From Pseudomonadota bacterium (GTDB lineage: Bacteria; Pseudomonadota; Alphaproteobacteria; Rhizobiales; Beijerinckiaceae): a stretch of DNA of 41,247 nucleotides. Made by a program: the position numbers and the translations under genes. The stretch is taken from positions 1 to 41,247 of the forward strand of contig JAFAEL010000022.1 of the NCBI GenBank assembly GCA_023423995.1. The letters are read 5' to 3'. Shown in pieces: positions 33,790-41,247 of this stretch (within the stretch, counting starts at the first letter, position 1; each line of letters begins with the position of its first letter). The notes beneath the pieces are model-generated. The model worked only from the letters and a program-made list of their open reading frames with translations. It was not told the DNA's origin and searched no databases.

Positions 33790-34692
33790 TCAGAGCCGGT
33801 AGATGCGAAGTGCGTTGTCGCGGAACAGCGCGTCCTGCTCCCCTTCGGGCCGGTCGGAAACCGCTGCTGCGAACCCGCTGAAGATGTCCGCGAAGGAACC
33901 GCACAGGCTGTCGACCGGGAAGTTGCTGGCGAACATGCAGCGCGGGACACCGAAGATCGCGATCGCATCGCGGATCACCGGGCCGTTCGCTTCGAGCGTC
34001 CAGGGAAGTCCCGGGCGTCCGAGGCCGGAGATCTTGAGGGCGACATTGGGGGCGTCGGCGACGCGCTCCAGCCCATGCCGCCAGCTCGCTAGACCTTCAG
34101 GGGATCGATCGGCCGGAAGTCCCGTGTGGTTGATGACGATCTGGGTGTCCGGAAAGTCGCGCGCGAGGTCGGCGGCGGCGTTGAGATGCCACCAGGGTGT
34201 CTGGAGGTCGAAGGACAGGCCGAGTTGCTCGAGCAGAGCGTAGCCCTTCCGCCAGCCGGGATCATCCATCGATCCCCGCTCCCCACGCCTCGCGGCGTCC
34301 GGGTAGGCTGCCGATTTAGGCTTGTGGCGGATGCCCCGCACGAGCGGCGAGGCGGCCTGGGCAGCCAGGACCTCCTCGGCATCCGGGCGATCCAGCCAAG
34401 CCTGGGCGATGCAGGCGGAGGGGAGACCGTGCTCCGCCTTCACCGACTCGAGCCAGCGCGTCTCGCCCAAAGGATCGGCGGGGTTCCACTCCGCCTCGCA
34501 ATGCACGGTGCCGACGACGCGAAAGCCGGCGGCATCGCGCCGGTAGTCGGGTGGAAGGTAGTCCCGCCGGAGCGCCGAGTAGTCGCCATACCGGAACGGG
34601 ATCTGCTCCGGGTCGCACAGCCACGGATGGTAGTTTCGGCCGAGGTCCCAGAAATGGTGGTGCGGATCGACGATCTCGCGCACGTCGCTCAT
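33790..34692 (-). CDS. Amidohydrolase 2 family lactonase-like hydrolase (COG3618)
   Basis: A 300-residue TIM-barrel metal hydrolase of the COG3618 group, which includes L-fuconolactonase, L-rhamnonolactonase and 2-pyrone-4,6-dicarboxylate lactonase relatives. Visible motifs are DPHHHFWDLGRNYHPWL (9-25), VHCEAEW near 63-69, RGIRHKPKS, IVINHTGLP and the C-terminal ASNFPVDSL, whose Asp is the expected base. It probably opens a lactone or pyrone ring. It is the first gene of a two-gene minus-strand operon with the dehydrogenase and is divergent from the TRAP system across 172 bp carrying two palindromes. Confidence 0.88.
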   Translation of the reverse strand: MSDVREIVDPHHHFWDLGRNYHPWLCDPEQIPFRYGDYSALRRDYLPPDYRRDAAGFRVVGTVHCEAEWNPADPLGETRWLESVKAEHGLPSACIAQAWLDRPDAEEVLAAQAASPLVRGIRHKPKSAAYPDAARRGERGSMDDPGWRKGYALLEQLGLSFDLQTPWWHLNAAADLARDFPDTQIVINHTGLPADRSPEGLASWRHGLERVADAPNVALKISGLGRPGLPWTLEANGPVIRDAIAIFGVPRCMFASNFPVDSLCGSFADIFSGFAAAVSDRPEGEQDALFRDNALRIYRL

Positions 34693-34786
34693 CGCGCGGC
34701 CACGCCCGTTGCCTCACGACGATTGCCGCGCCGCATTCCTGTCCTCCCTGGTCGGCGCGGGCGTCGAGGCCCTTCACAACCGCCGT

Positions 34787-34798
34787 CTTGCATGCAAG
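34787..34798. promoter_or_regulatory. CTTGCATGCAAG palindrome, candidate operator
   Basis: A perfect 12-bp palindrome lies between the divergent lactonase-like gene and dctP, 66 bp upstream of dctP. Its TTG...CAA ends resemble sites of FCD-type GntR regulators; such a regulator is encoded at 37887-38603 in the same cluster. The link is inferred. Confidence 0.45.
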
Positions 34799-34822
34799 CC
34801 TATGTCCGTCTCGCGCCGCCGG

Positions 34823-34832
34823 CCAGTACTGG
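34823..34832. promoter_or_regulatory. CCAGTACTGG palindrome
   Basis: A perfect 10-bp palindrome lies 32 bp upstream of the dctP start, its centre 35 bp from that of CTTGCATGCAAG. It has a GT-AC core and could be a second operator half-site region for the cluster's GntR protein. A short palindrome like this may also be chance. Confidence 0.3.
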
Positions 34833-34864
34833 TCGAGCAAAAAAATGCGAGCTGGAGGAACGCC

Positions 34865-35869
34865 ATGTCACGACGCCAGTTCGTGAGCGCCGCCCTGGCG
34901 CTCGCGGCCCTTATCGGCTTTGCGGCCCCATCCGAGGCGCAGGTTCGCATCCGCTATGCCCATGTCGGCTCGGAGGGCGACATCCAGCATTGGTACGCGG
35001 ACGAGTTCGCCAAGCGCGTCAATGCGGAGACGCAGGGCCGCGTCGTCGTCCAGGTCTTCCCGAACTCCCAGCTCGGCGGCGTGCAGGAGACGATCGACGG
35101 CGTGCGGTCGGGCGCGATCCCGCTCGCGCATCACGAATTCGCCTCCCTGGCCCGGCTCGTGCCGGAGGTTGCGGTGTTCGCCGCGCCATTCAACTACCGG
35201 GACGGCCGGCACGCGATGGCGGCCACGGACCCGCAAAGCTCGGAGGTGATGAAGGAGATCTCGGGGAAGCTCGTCGCATCCGCCAATATCCGGATCATCG
35301 GCCGGCTCTACAGGGGCGCCCGGCAGATGACGGCCAAGATGGCCGTGTATTCGCCAGCCGACTTGAAGGACAAGCGCTTCCGCGGCGTGCCGCTGCAGCT
35401 CTGGACCTCTATGATCAAGGGCATGGGCGCCATCCCGACGCCCGTGGAGGTGGGTGAGCTGCCGACGGCGCTCATGACCGGGATGGTGATCGGGCAGGAA
35501 AATCCGCTCACCATGATCAACGCCAACAAACTCTATGAAGTGCAGACACACGTCATGCTGACGAGCCACATGCAGAACGTGCTGCCGGTCTTCATCAACG
35601 AACGCACCTGGCAATCCATCCCGGCTGCGGACCGGGCGGTGATCGAGAAGGTGGCGGCCGATGTCGGGGCCGAAACGCTGAAGCTCGGCGAAGAGGCCGA
35701 GACGAAGCTCATCGACGAGCTGAAGAAGAAGGGCATGACCTTCGTCACCGAGAAGGATGGGCTCAAGATCGAGGATTTCCGCAAGGCCGTGAGCGCGCAG
35801 ATCAAGACCGACTTCCCGAGTTGGGGGCCGTATATCGAGCGCATCTCGGCCGTGAAGGCGGGAAGCTGA
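34865..35869 (+). CDS. dctP: TRAP transporter substrate-binding protein (DctP family)
   Basis: A 334-residue periplasmic binding protein. The signal peptide is MSRRQFVSAALALAALIGFA with AEA-type cleavage about residue 26; an Arg pair near the start hints at possible Tat export. The mature protein has RIRYAHVGSEGDIQHWYADEFAKRV and FPNSQLGGVQETIDGVRSGAI, typical of DctP. VYSPADLKDKRFRGVP lies at the conserved carboxylate-binding Arg, and ENPLTMINANKLYEV follows. It binds organic acids in the periplasm for the DctQM permease. ATG 34865 has GGAGG six bases upstream. A sugar acid or hydroxy acid fits the neighbouring enzymes. Confidence 0.93.
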   Translation: MSRRQFVSAALALAALIGFAAPSEAQVRIRYAHVGSEGDIQHWYADEFAKRVNAETQGRVVVQVFPNSQLGGVQETIDGVRSGAIPLAHHEFASLARLVPEVAVFAAPFNYRDGRHAMAATDPQSSEVMKEISGKLVASANIRIIGRLYRGARQMTAKMAVYSPADLKDKRFRGVPLQLWTSMIKGMGAIPTPVEVGELPTALMTGMVIGQENPLTMINANKLYEVQTHVMLTSHMQNVLPVFINERTWQSIPAADRAVIEKVAADVGAETLKLGEEAETKLIDELKKKGMTFVTEKDGLKIEDFRKAVSAQIKTDFPSWGPYIERISAVKAGS

Positions 35870-35965
35870 GAGCGACGCCAGAGCCTGCTCGGCAGAGCCG
35901 CGCGAATCGAGCCTGCTCCCGGCCCGGATCCGGCCGGGAGAGTTCAGCGAAATGGTGATCGCCTG

Positions 35966-36571
35966 GTGACAACTCACGTCTCAAGCATCGACGCGTTGCC
36001 GGCGATGGCGGCGGTCGACAGCCGCCACTTCTCGATCGACAGGACGCTCGAGCCGCTGCGCTGGGTGTTCCGGTGGGGCAGCCTCGCCATGCTCGTCGCC
36101 ATGGTGGCGCTGCCCTTCATCCAGGTGGTCGCGCGCGAGGTGTTCTCGAGCCCGATCGTGGGCGCTGAAGAACTCGCGCGGTTCATGCTCATCTGCACGG
36201 TGTTCGTTGCGCTACCATACGTGGTGTCGGCGGGCGCCAACATCCGCATGGAGGAGTTCCTGGGCTTCCTGCCGGCCGGCTTCGTCCGAGCCGTGAAGCT
36301 CGTCATTGCGGCGACGGCCGTGATCACCTTCGGGATCGCGGCCTTCTCCAGCCTCGTCGCCATCCGGGCGAATCTGGACAATGCAACGCCGACCCTCGGC
36401 ATCCCCTACTGGATCTTCTTGGGCGCGGCCTTCGCCGGGCTGACGATGACGACGCTGGAATGCGCGGTGCAGTTCCTGAAGGCGGTTCGGGGGCAGCCGC
36501 TCTACGTCACGTTCCCGGGAGAGCATGAGCCCGAGGAGGAACTCGACCTCCCGGCCGAGCTCCGTCACTGA
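35966..36571 (+). CDS. dctQ: TRAP transporter small permease (DctQ family)
   Basis: A 201-residue inner-membrane protein with four hydrophobic helices (about 38-58, 70-92, 108-130, 145-167). The conserved segment FIQVVAREVFSSPIVGAEELARFMLI is characteristic of DctQ. It forms the small membrane subunit that works with DctM. The frame begins at GTG 35966; an ATG at 36005 is an alternative start and neither has a strong ribosome-binding site. A 96-bp gap follows dctP, and 9 bp separate it from dctM. The acidic C-terminus (EHEPEEELDLP) is cytoplasmic. Confidence 0.92.
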   Translation: MTTHVSSIDALPAMAAVDSRHFSIDRTLEPLRWVFRWGSLAMLVAMVALPFIQVVAREVFSSPIVGAEELARFMLICTVFVALPYVVSAGANIRMEEFLGFLPAGFVRAVKLVIAATAVITFGIAAFSSLVAIRANLDNATPTLGIPYWIFLGAAFAGLTMTTLECAVQFLKAVRGQPLYVTFPGEHEPEEELDLPAELRH

Positions 36572-36580
36572 GCCGACGCG

Positions 36581-37855
36581 ATGGCACTTACCGTCATCCT
36601 GGCCTTCGCGGTCCTGTTCGTATTCGGCTTCCCAGTCGTCGTCGCGATCGCCGTCCCGGCGATCCTCTACGTGCTGATCGCCGACATCCCGCTGGAACTC
36701 GTCGCCCAGCGCATGACCTACGCGCTCGACAGCTTCCCGCTCGTGGCTGTCCCGGTCTTCATCTTCGTCGGCAGCCTGATGAATCAGTCGGGCATCACGA
36801 GCGACATCTACCGCTTCGCTCACACACTCGCCGGCCGGGTGCCAGGCGGCCTCGCCCAGGTGAACGTGATCGGTTCGCTGATCTTCTCGGGCGTGTCGGG
36901 GGCAGCCCTCGCGGATATCGGCGGGCTCGGCCGGATCGAGGTCCGCGCCATGGTGCGGGCCGGCTTTACGCGGGCTTATGCGGGAGCGATCACCTGCGCA
37001 TCCGCGGTGGTCGGGCCGATCTTCCCGCCCTCGATCCCCATCATCATCTACGGCTCGGTAACGTCGGTATCGATCGTCCAACTCCTGATCGGCGGCATCG
37101 TGCCGGCGCTTCTCTACGTGGCGCTCCTGATGGTCACGGTCGCGGTGCTCGCCAGGAAGTACGGCCATCCGCGCTCGGCGCGCTGGCCCACCTTCGGCGA
37201 GGTCTGGCGGACCTTCGTGCCAGCCGCACCGGCCCTGTTCGCGCCGGTCCTTCTCGTCGGGGGAATGCTGCTGGGCTTCTTCACGCCGACCGAGGCCGCC
37301 TCGATCACGGTCGCCTATGTCGTCCTGATCGCGATGGTCTTCTACGGCGGCTTGAGCTGGCCGCGCCTCCGCTTCGCGCTCTTCGACACGGTCAAGAGCA
37401 CGGCCGCCATCCTCATTATCGTGTCCGCCGCGGCCCTCTTCGGCTGGATCCTGACGATCGAGCAGCTGCCGCAGACCTTCACGCGCACCATCCTGTCGAT
37501 CTCGACCGACCCGATGATGCTGCTGCTCATCGTGAACCTCATGCTGCTGGTCGTCGGCATGTTCATCGATTCCACCACCGCCACGCTGCTCGTGGTGCCG
37601 CTGATCGCGACGCCGCTGACGATGGCGGGCGTCGATCCCGTCCATCTCGGGATCGTCGTCATCTTCAACCTGATGATCGGTATCCTGACGCCGCCGATGG
37701 GGCTCGCGCTGTTCCTGATCGCGGATATCGCCAAGGCGCCGATGCCCGCGATCCTGAAGGCCCTGATACCCTTCTACGTGCCCCTCTTCGTGTCCCTTGC
37801 GATCATCACGTATTTCCCGGAGCTGACGCTCTGGCTCCCGAAGATGCTGCGATGA
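36581..37855 (+). CDS. dctM: TRAP transporter large permease (DctM family)
   Basis: A 424-residue protein with about 12 membrane helices. Typical segments are FVGSLMNQSGITSDIYRFA, GSLIFSGVSGAALADIGGLG, CASAVVGPIFPPSIPIIIYG, GFFTPTEAASITVAYV and TPPMGLALFLIADIAK. This is the Na+-coupled transport subunit of the TRAP system. Length is normal for the family. It is co-transcribed with dctQ and followed after 31 bp by the GntR gene, so transporter, regulator and FAH-family enzyme probably share one operon. Confidence 0.95.
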   Translation: MALTVILAFAVLFVFGFPVVVAIAVPAILYVLIADIPLELVAQRMTYALDSFPLVAVPVFIFVGSLMNQSGITSDIYRFAHTLAGRVPGGLAQVNVIGSLIFSGVSGAALADIGGLGRIEVRAMVRAGFTRAYAGAITCASAVVGPIFPPSIPIIIYGSVTSVSIVQLLIGGIVPALLYVALLMVTVAVLARKYGHPRSARWPTFGEVWRTFVPAAPALFAPVLLVGGMLLGFFTPTEAASITVAYVVLIAMVFYGGLSWPRLRFALFDTVKSTAAILIIVSAAALFGWILTIEQLPQTFTRTILSISTDPMMLLLIVNLMLLVVGMFIDSTTATLLVVPLIATPLTMAGVDPVHLGIVVIFNLMIGILTPPMGLALFLIADIAKAPMPAILKALIPFYVPLFVSLAIITYFPELTLWLPKMLR

Positions 37856-37886
37856 CAGGTGCGTCGTTCCCGAAGGGAGCCCGGCC

Positions 37887-38603
37887 GTGAACGCGCGGTC
37901 CCAGGCCTTCGACTGGGCCAGTGCGGACCTTCAGGCACGCACGCCACGCAAGGGCGAGCGGCACGGCAATGCGGTCACGGCCTTGCGGGAGATGATCGTG
38001 TCGGGCCAGCTCGCGCCCGGGACCCGGCTCAAGGAGGTGGAGCTCTGCGCCGTGCTTGGGGTCTCGAGGACGCCGCTTCGGGAGGCCGTCAAGGTCCTGG
38101 CTTCGGAAGGCCTCGTCGTTCTCCTGCCGAACCGGAGCGCGGTGGTCCCCGAGCTCGATCTCGCCGGCTGCGAGGCCCTCTATGAGGTCGTGATCGTGCT
38201 GGAAGAGCTGGCCGCCCGGCTGGCTTGCCCGCGGATCTCGGATCAGGAGGTCGTGCGCGTCGGGGCGCTGCACGAAGCCATGGTGGCCCTCCATGCCCGT
38301 GGCGACCTCGCAGCCTATTTCGAGCTCAACCAGCAGATCCACGAGGCCGTCGTCCGTGCCTCGGACAATCCCGTCCTGGTCGAAACATGGACCCGCCTCA
38401 ACCATCAGGTCCGGCGTGCGAAATACCTGCCGAACGTGCTCCGGCGGACGCGCTGGCCGGAGGCCGTGCAGGAACACGAGGAAATGCTTGCGGCCCTGAG
38501 AGCGCGAGATGGCGAGCGGCTGGCGTCGCTGATCCGTCCGCATTTTGCGAACGGCCTCGCCGTGCTCAAGGCCGCTTCCAGGCACGCCGAGGGAACGAGG
38601 TGA
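37887..38603 (+). CDS. GntR family transcriptional regulator (FCD/FadR subfamily)
   Basis: A 238-residue regulator. The winged helix spans about residues 30-95 (GNAVTALREMIVSGQLAPGTRLKEVEL, then LGVSRTPLREAVKVLASEGLV). The FCD domain follows, with metal-type His positions in ELNQQIHEAVV, EAVQEHEEMLAALRA and LIRPHFANG. The GTG start at 37887 is supported by AAGGGAG seven bases upstream. Located between dctM and the FAH-family gene (4-bp gap), it is likely the local repressor responding to the transported acid or an intermediate. Candidate operators are the palindromes at 34787 and 34823. Confidence 0.9.
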   Translation: MNARSQAFDWASADLQARTPRKGERHGNAVTALREMIVSGQLAPGTRLKEVELCAVLGVSRTPLREAVKVLASEGLVVLLPNRSAVVPELDLAGCEALYEVVIVLEELAARLACPRISDQEVVRVGALHEAMVALHARGDLAAYFELNQQIHEAVVRASDNPVLVETWTRLNHQVRRAKYLPNVLRRTRWPEAVQEHEEMLAALRARDGERLASLIRPHFANGLAVLKAASRHAEGTR

Positions 38604-38607
38604 TCCG

Positions 38608-39789
38608 ATGGAACTGAGAAACCGGGCCGAAGCGAGACAGGCACTGCCGGATGACGGCTACCAGGGGGCGCTCGCCGCGCGGCTCTGGCGACCTGGTATC
38701 GGGCCCTCCGTCGTCGCGGTCCGAGAGGATGGGCTGCACGACATCTCGGCGGCATATCCGACGATGGCGGGGCTGGCGGCCGAGTCCGATCCGGCGGCCG
38801 CGCTCCGTGCTGCGACCGGCGAGCGCGCCTGCAGCCTGGAGGAAGCACTCCGGAACACCCCTCCGGAGACGCGCGATCCCGGGAAGCCGCATCTTCTCGC
38901 GCCGATCGATCTCCAGGTCGTCAAGGCGGCGGGCGTTACCTTCGCCACCTCGATGCTGGAGCGCGTGATCGAGGAGCGCGCCCGCGGAAACCCGGATGCG
39001 GCCGCCACGATCCGCGAGGAGGTGCGGCGCATCATCGGCGACGACCTGTCGAAGCTGCAGCCCGGCTCCCCGGCCGCGATGTCGCTGAAGCAGGTCCTCG
39101 TCGATCAGGGCGCCTGGAGCCAGTATCTCGAGGTCGGGATCGGGCCGGATGCCGAGGTCTTCACGAAGGTCCCCGTGCTGGCCTCAACCGGGAGCCTGAC
39201 GGATGCCGGGCTCGACCCGAAATCGACCTGGAACAACCCCGAGCCGGAGGTCGTGCTCGTGGTCGCGCCCGACGGGCGGATCACCGGCGCGACGCTCGGC
39301 AACGACGTCAACCTCCGCGACGTCGAGGGGCGCTCGGCGCTGCTGCTATCGAAGGCGAAGGACAATACTGCGTCCTGCGCGATCGGGCCCTTCCTGCGCT
39401 TCTTCGATACGACGTTCAGCCTCGACGACGTGCGCCGCACGACCGTGTCGCTGACCGTCCGAGGCGAGGACGGCTTCCTGATGGAGGGCACATCCTCCAT
39501 CTCGCAGATCAGCCGCGATCCGGAGGACCTCGTCCGGCAGACGATCGGGCCGAACCACCAGTACCCGGATGGTTTCGTGCTGTTCCTGGGGACGATGTTC
39601 GCCCCGACCCAGGATCGCGGCGAGCCCGGGCTCGGCTTCACCCATCATCCTGGCGATGTCGTCGAGATCGCCGCGCCCGAGCTCGGGCGCCTCGTGAACC
39701 GGATGCGCCACACGCACGATTGCGAGCCGTGGACCTTCGGGATCTCAGCCCTGATGTCGAACCTCGCGAAGAGAGGTCTTATCCGCTGA
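38608..39789 (+). CDS. Fumarylacetoacetate hydrolase (FAH) family protein
   Basis: A 393-residue protein with a C-terminal FAH catalytic domain. The probable metal ligands are Glu212, Glu214 (NNPEPEVVLVV) and a downstream acidic residue near Asp233 (GNDVNLRDVEG). The KAAGVTFATSMLERV segment (106-120) precedes the core. Members hydrolyse C-C bonds in diketo acids, or dehydrate or decarboxylate 2-keto-3-deoxy acids. With a lactonase-like enzyme, a hydroxyacid dehydrogenase and TRAP uptake nearby, a sugar-acid pathway step is likely. ATG 38608 follows GAACGAGG; a longer frame upstream overlaps the GntR gene and is rejected. Confidence 0.88.
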   Translation: MELRNRAEARQALPDDGYQGALAARLWRPGIGPSVVAVREDGLHDISAAYPTMAGLAAESDPAAALRAATGERACSLEEALRNTPPETRDPGKPHLLAPIDLQVVKAAGVTFATSMLERVIEERARGNPDAAATIREEVRRIIGDDLSKLQPGSPAAMSLKQVLVDQGAWSQYLEVGIGPDAEVFTKVPVLASTGSLTDAGLDPKSTWNNPEPEVVLVVAPDGRITGATLGNDVNLRDVEGRSALLLSKAKDNTASCAIGPFLRFFDTTFSLDDVRRTTVSLTVRGEDGFLMEGTSSISQISRDPEDLVRQTIGPNHQYPDGFVLFLGTMFAPTQDRGEPGLGFTHHPGDVVEIAAPELGRLVNRMRHTHDCEPWTFGISALMSNLAKRGLIR

Positions 39790-39877
39790 TGAGCGCAGCT
39801 CCGCTTCGCGCGCTCAGCCGCCGCTACGGAGTGACAGGAGCGTTTCGTTGCCGAGGTTCCGCGGAATGTAAGCCAGC

Positions 39878-39906
39878 GCCCGATCGACCGTGGAGGTCGA
39901 TCGGGC
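39878..39906. terminator. Perfect 12-bp stem hairpin between convergent genes
   Basis: GCCCGATCGACC (39878-39889) and GGTCGATCGGGC (39895-39906) are perfect complements around a 5-nt loop, GTGGA. The hairpin lies in the 145-bp gap where the FAH gene and the glutaredoxin-DinB gene converge. A bidirectional transcription terminator is the likely role, although no T-run follows on either strand. It could also be a dispersed palindromic repeat. Confidence 0.55.
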
Positions 39907-39934
39907 CGATTCTGGTGGGGTAAAGGCTGGGCCG

Positions 39935-40711
39935 TCAGGCGGCCTGGCGTTCGTCGTCCCAGACCTTCTCGGGCATCGGCAGCCCCTCGAAGACCTCCTT
40001 GCCGAGCGCGCCATCGGGCGCGATTCCGAGGCGCTCCAGGACCCAGGCGAGCTGCCGGGTGTGCTGGCCGGAATGCCACGTCGTCCGCTCCAGGAACTGA
40101 TGCAGGGTCTGCTCGCCGTAATAGACGTCGGCCTTCCCGGTCCATGCCGCTCCGGCCGACTTGGTGGCGAACCAAGCCGCGAGCCGCTCCTGGACGTCGC
40201 GGCCATAGGCCAGGATGTCGGCCTTGGTGGTCATCCCGGGCGGCGGAACGCGGTTGTAGGACTCGTAGGTGAGCGGGATGCCCTGGTCGTGCTCCAGGAA
40301 GGCGTCCGCGATGTTGAAGATATGGTAGGTCAGGTCAGCATAGCTGCGCGGCCGGTTCGGCAGCTGCGCCGCGAGCTGGTCGTCCGGCAGCTGCACGAAG
40401 TAGCGGTCGGCGGCGGCCAGGATCGCGGTGAGTCGCCGGGCTAGGTCGTCGACCGCGATGAGCTTCTGCTCGCCGAGCTGGATCCCGGCCAGGCGGGCGA
40501 CATCGGCCAGGACCTGGCCGTTGGCCCATTTGTCGCCCCGCGTGACGATCGGGACCTGGCGCAGGCCGAAGCGGGACAGCTCCTCGAAGGCGGTCTCGTC
40601 CTCCAGCACGTTGCGCGAGGCGAAGGGCACGCCGTGGCGGGTCAGAAATTCCTTCGTGCGCAGGCAGCTCGTGCAGCCGGTCTGCCAGTAGACGCGGATT
40701 TCGTCGCTCAT
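39935..40711 (-). CDS. Glutaredoxin-like domain fused to DinB-like domain
   Basis: A 258-residue two-domain protein. Residues 1-85 form a glutaredoxin/thioredoxin-fold domain with the redox motif CTSC (residues 13-16, TGCTSCLRTKEFL) and the cis-Pro in RQVPIVTRG. Residues about 88-250 look like a DinB/YfiT four-helix bundle, with His residues that could bind metal (YHIFNIADAF; TTWHSGQHTRQLAWVLERLG). DinB-fold proteins include thiol-dependent transferases and isomerases, so a redox or thiol-transfer role is plausible. ATG 40711 follows AGGGAGGA. It lies 22 bp downstream of the isochorismatase-like gene and is probably co-transcribed with it. The function is undefined. Confidence 0.8.
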   Translation of the reverse strand: MSDEIRVYWQTGCTSCLRTKEFLTRHGVPFASRNVLEDETAFEELSRFGLRQVPIVTRGDKWANGQVLADVARLAGIQLGEQKLIAVDDLARRLTAILAAADRYFVQLPDDQLAAQLPNRPRSYADLTYHIFNIADAFLEHDQGIPLTYESYNRVPPPGMTTKADILAYGRDVQERLAAWFATKSAGAAWTGKADVYYGEQTLHQFLERTTWHSGQHTRQLAWVLERLGIAPDGALGKEVFEGLPMPEKVWDDERQAA

Positions 40712-40733
40712 GATGTCTCCTCCCTGAGGTTGT

Positions 40734-41247
40734 TCAGGCCGCGAGCGCAGGCGAGTTGCCGAGCTTGCGGACCAGGCCGATCACTTCGCTCTTAGGCAGC
40801 ACGTCGCCGTACTTTGCGTTGATGTCGAAGAGGTTCGCGTCGTGCGGGCCGGCGTGGCGGTCCCCGACGCATTCACGCGGCACCACCACGCGGAAACCGT
40901 ACTGGATGGCATCGATGGCCGTCGCCCGGACGCAGCCGCTGGTGGAGCAGCCGATGAGGATCGTGGTGTCGACGCCGAGGCTGAACAGCGTCGAGGCGAG
41001 GGTCGTGCCGAAGAAGCAGCTCGGGTAGTTCTTGGCAATCACGAGGTCGTCGGCGGCCGGCGGGATCAGGGGGTCGATCTCGGCCATCGGCTCGCCGGCG
41101 ACGAGCTTGCGAAGGGCCGGCACCTTTCGCACGAAGAGCCCGCCATCGGCCCCGTTCGGGTGGTAGAGCACCTTCGTGTAGATGATCGGCACCCCTGCCT
41201 CGCGGCACGCCGCCAGGAGTTCGACGGACTCGCGCACGGCGCTGACG
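40734..41247 (-). CDS. Isochorismatase-like cysteine hydrolase (5' end outside window)
   Basis: An open frame of 171 codons, plus stop, reaches the window edge; the N-terminal part with the catalytic Asp is missing. ELLAACREAGVPIIYTKVLYHPNG matches the segment after the first strand. NYPSCFFGTTLASTLFSLGVDTTILIGCSTSGCVRATAIDA carries the catalytic Lys (AKNYPS) and nucleophile Cys (SGCV). This is the N-carbamoylsarcosine amidase/nicotinamidase/isochorismatase fold. It would hydrolyse an amide, carbamoyl or vinyl-ether bond. A GTG at 41237 is in frame but lies inside the conserved domain, so it is not the true start. Confidence 0.9.
   Translation of the reverse strand, partial: VSAVRESVELLAACREAGVPIIYTKVLYHPNGADGGLFVRKVPALRKLVAGEPMAEIDPLIPPAADDLVIAKNYPSCFFGTTLASTLFSLGVDTTILIGCSTSGCVRATAIDAIQYGFRVVVPRECVGDRHAGPHDANLFDINAKYGDVLPKSEVIGLVRKLGNSPALAA

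Noticed and set aside
36212..37645. Minus-strand frame antisense to dctQ and dctM
   Set aside because: Its Asp/Arg/His-rich, low-complexity translation is a typical shadow of hydrophobic codons on the other strand.

Overview
The window is GC-rich (about two thirds G+C by eye) and densely coded. Gene content suggests an alphaproteobacterium, probably Hyphomicrobiales (Methylobacterium/Microvirga/Bosea-like). The signs are TRAP and NMT1-type ABC uptake systems with FCD-type GntR regulators, a PobA route, and an ExoF/GumC-style exopolysaccharide (EPS) locus. This placement is an inference from gene families. No rRNA, tRNA, CRISPR array, insertion sequence or phage gene was seen.

Left part (1-10981). 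The 3' end of aroB converges on an SDR dehydrogenase. A MarR regulator is divergent from pobA (4-hydroxybenzoate 3-monooxygenase), followed by an SGNH hydrolase. Next comes a catabolic/uptake block: an FCD-type GntR regulator (4131-4907), and a minus-strand operon of ABC ATPase, permease, NMT1/THI5-like binding protein and amidohydrolase (9094 down to 4915). Divergent from the ATPase is a plus-strand pair, an NTF2-like protein and a CodA-like amidohydrolase (9306-10981). The divergent promoter carries two sites sharing the palindromic core CGTATACG, a good candidate operator for the GntR protein. The CodA-like enzyme seems to have Asn where the metal-binding Asp of cytosine deaminase lies.

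Middle part (11007-30529). This is an apparently complete Wzx/Wzy-dependent EPS locus. Minus-strand genes encode an outer-membrane export protein (Wza/ExoF-like), a GT4-GT2 fusion glycosyltransferase, a flippase and a glycosyltransferase. After an opposite-strand beta-helix gene and a ~1 kb AT-richer regulatory gap come the initiating sugar transferase, a Wzz/tyrosine-kinase co-polymerase, a glycosyltransferase, an O-antigen ligase/polymerase-like protein, two more glycosyltransferases and two methyltransferases. Six glycosyltransferase domains plus the initiator could build a repeat unit of up to about seven sugars, probably O-methylated. A phytanoyl-CoA-dioxygenase-like enzyme is divergent from the export gene.

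Right part (30609-41247). A cystathionine-synthase-family PLP enzyme is divergent from an LssY C-terminal-domain membrane protein. Then comes a probable sugar-acid or lactone catabolic block: a 3-hydroxyisobutyrate-dehydrogenase-like enzyme and a COG3618 amidohydrolase on the minus strand, divergent from a TRAP transporter (DctP, DctQ, DctM), an FCD GntR regulator and a fumarylacetoacetate-hydrolase-family enzyme. A perfect 12-bp-stem hairpin separates this from a minus-strand pair, an isochorismatase-like hydrolase (cut by the window end) and a glutaredoxin-DinB fusion.

Most same-strand neighbours are tightly packed, many with 1-4 bp stop/start overlaps. Those overlaps, together with ribosome-binding sites, fixed several start choices.
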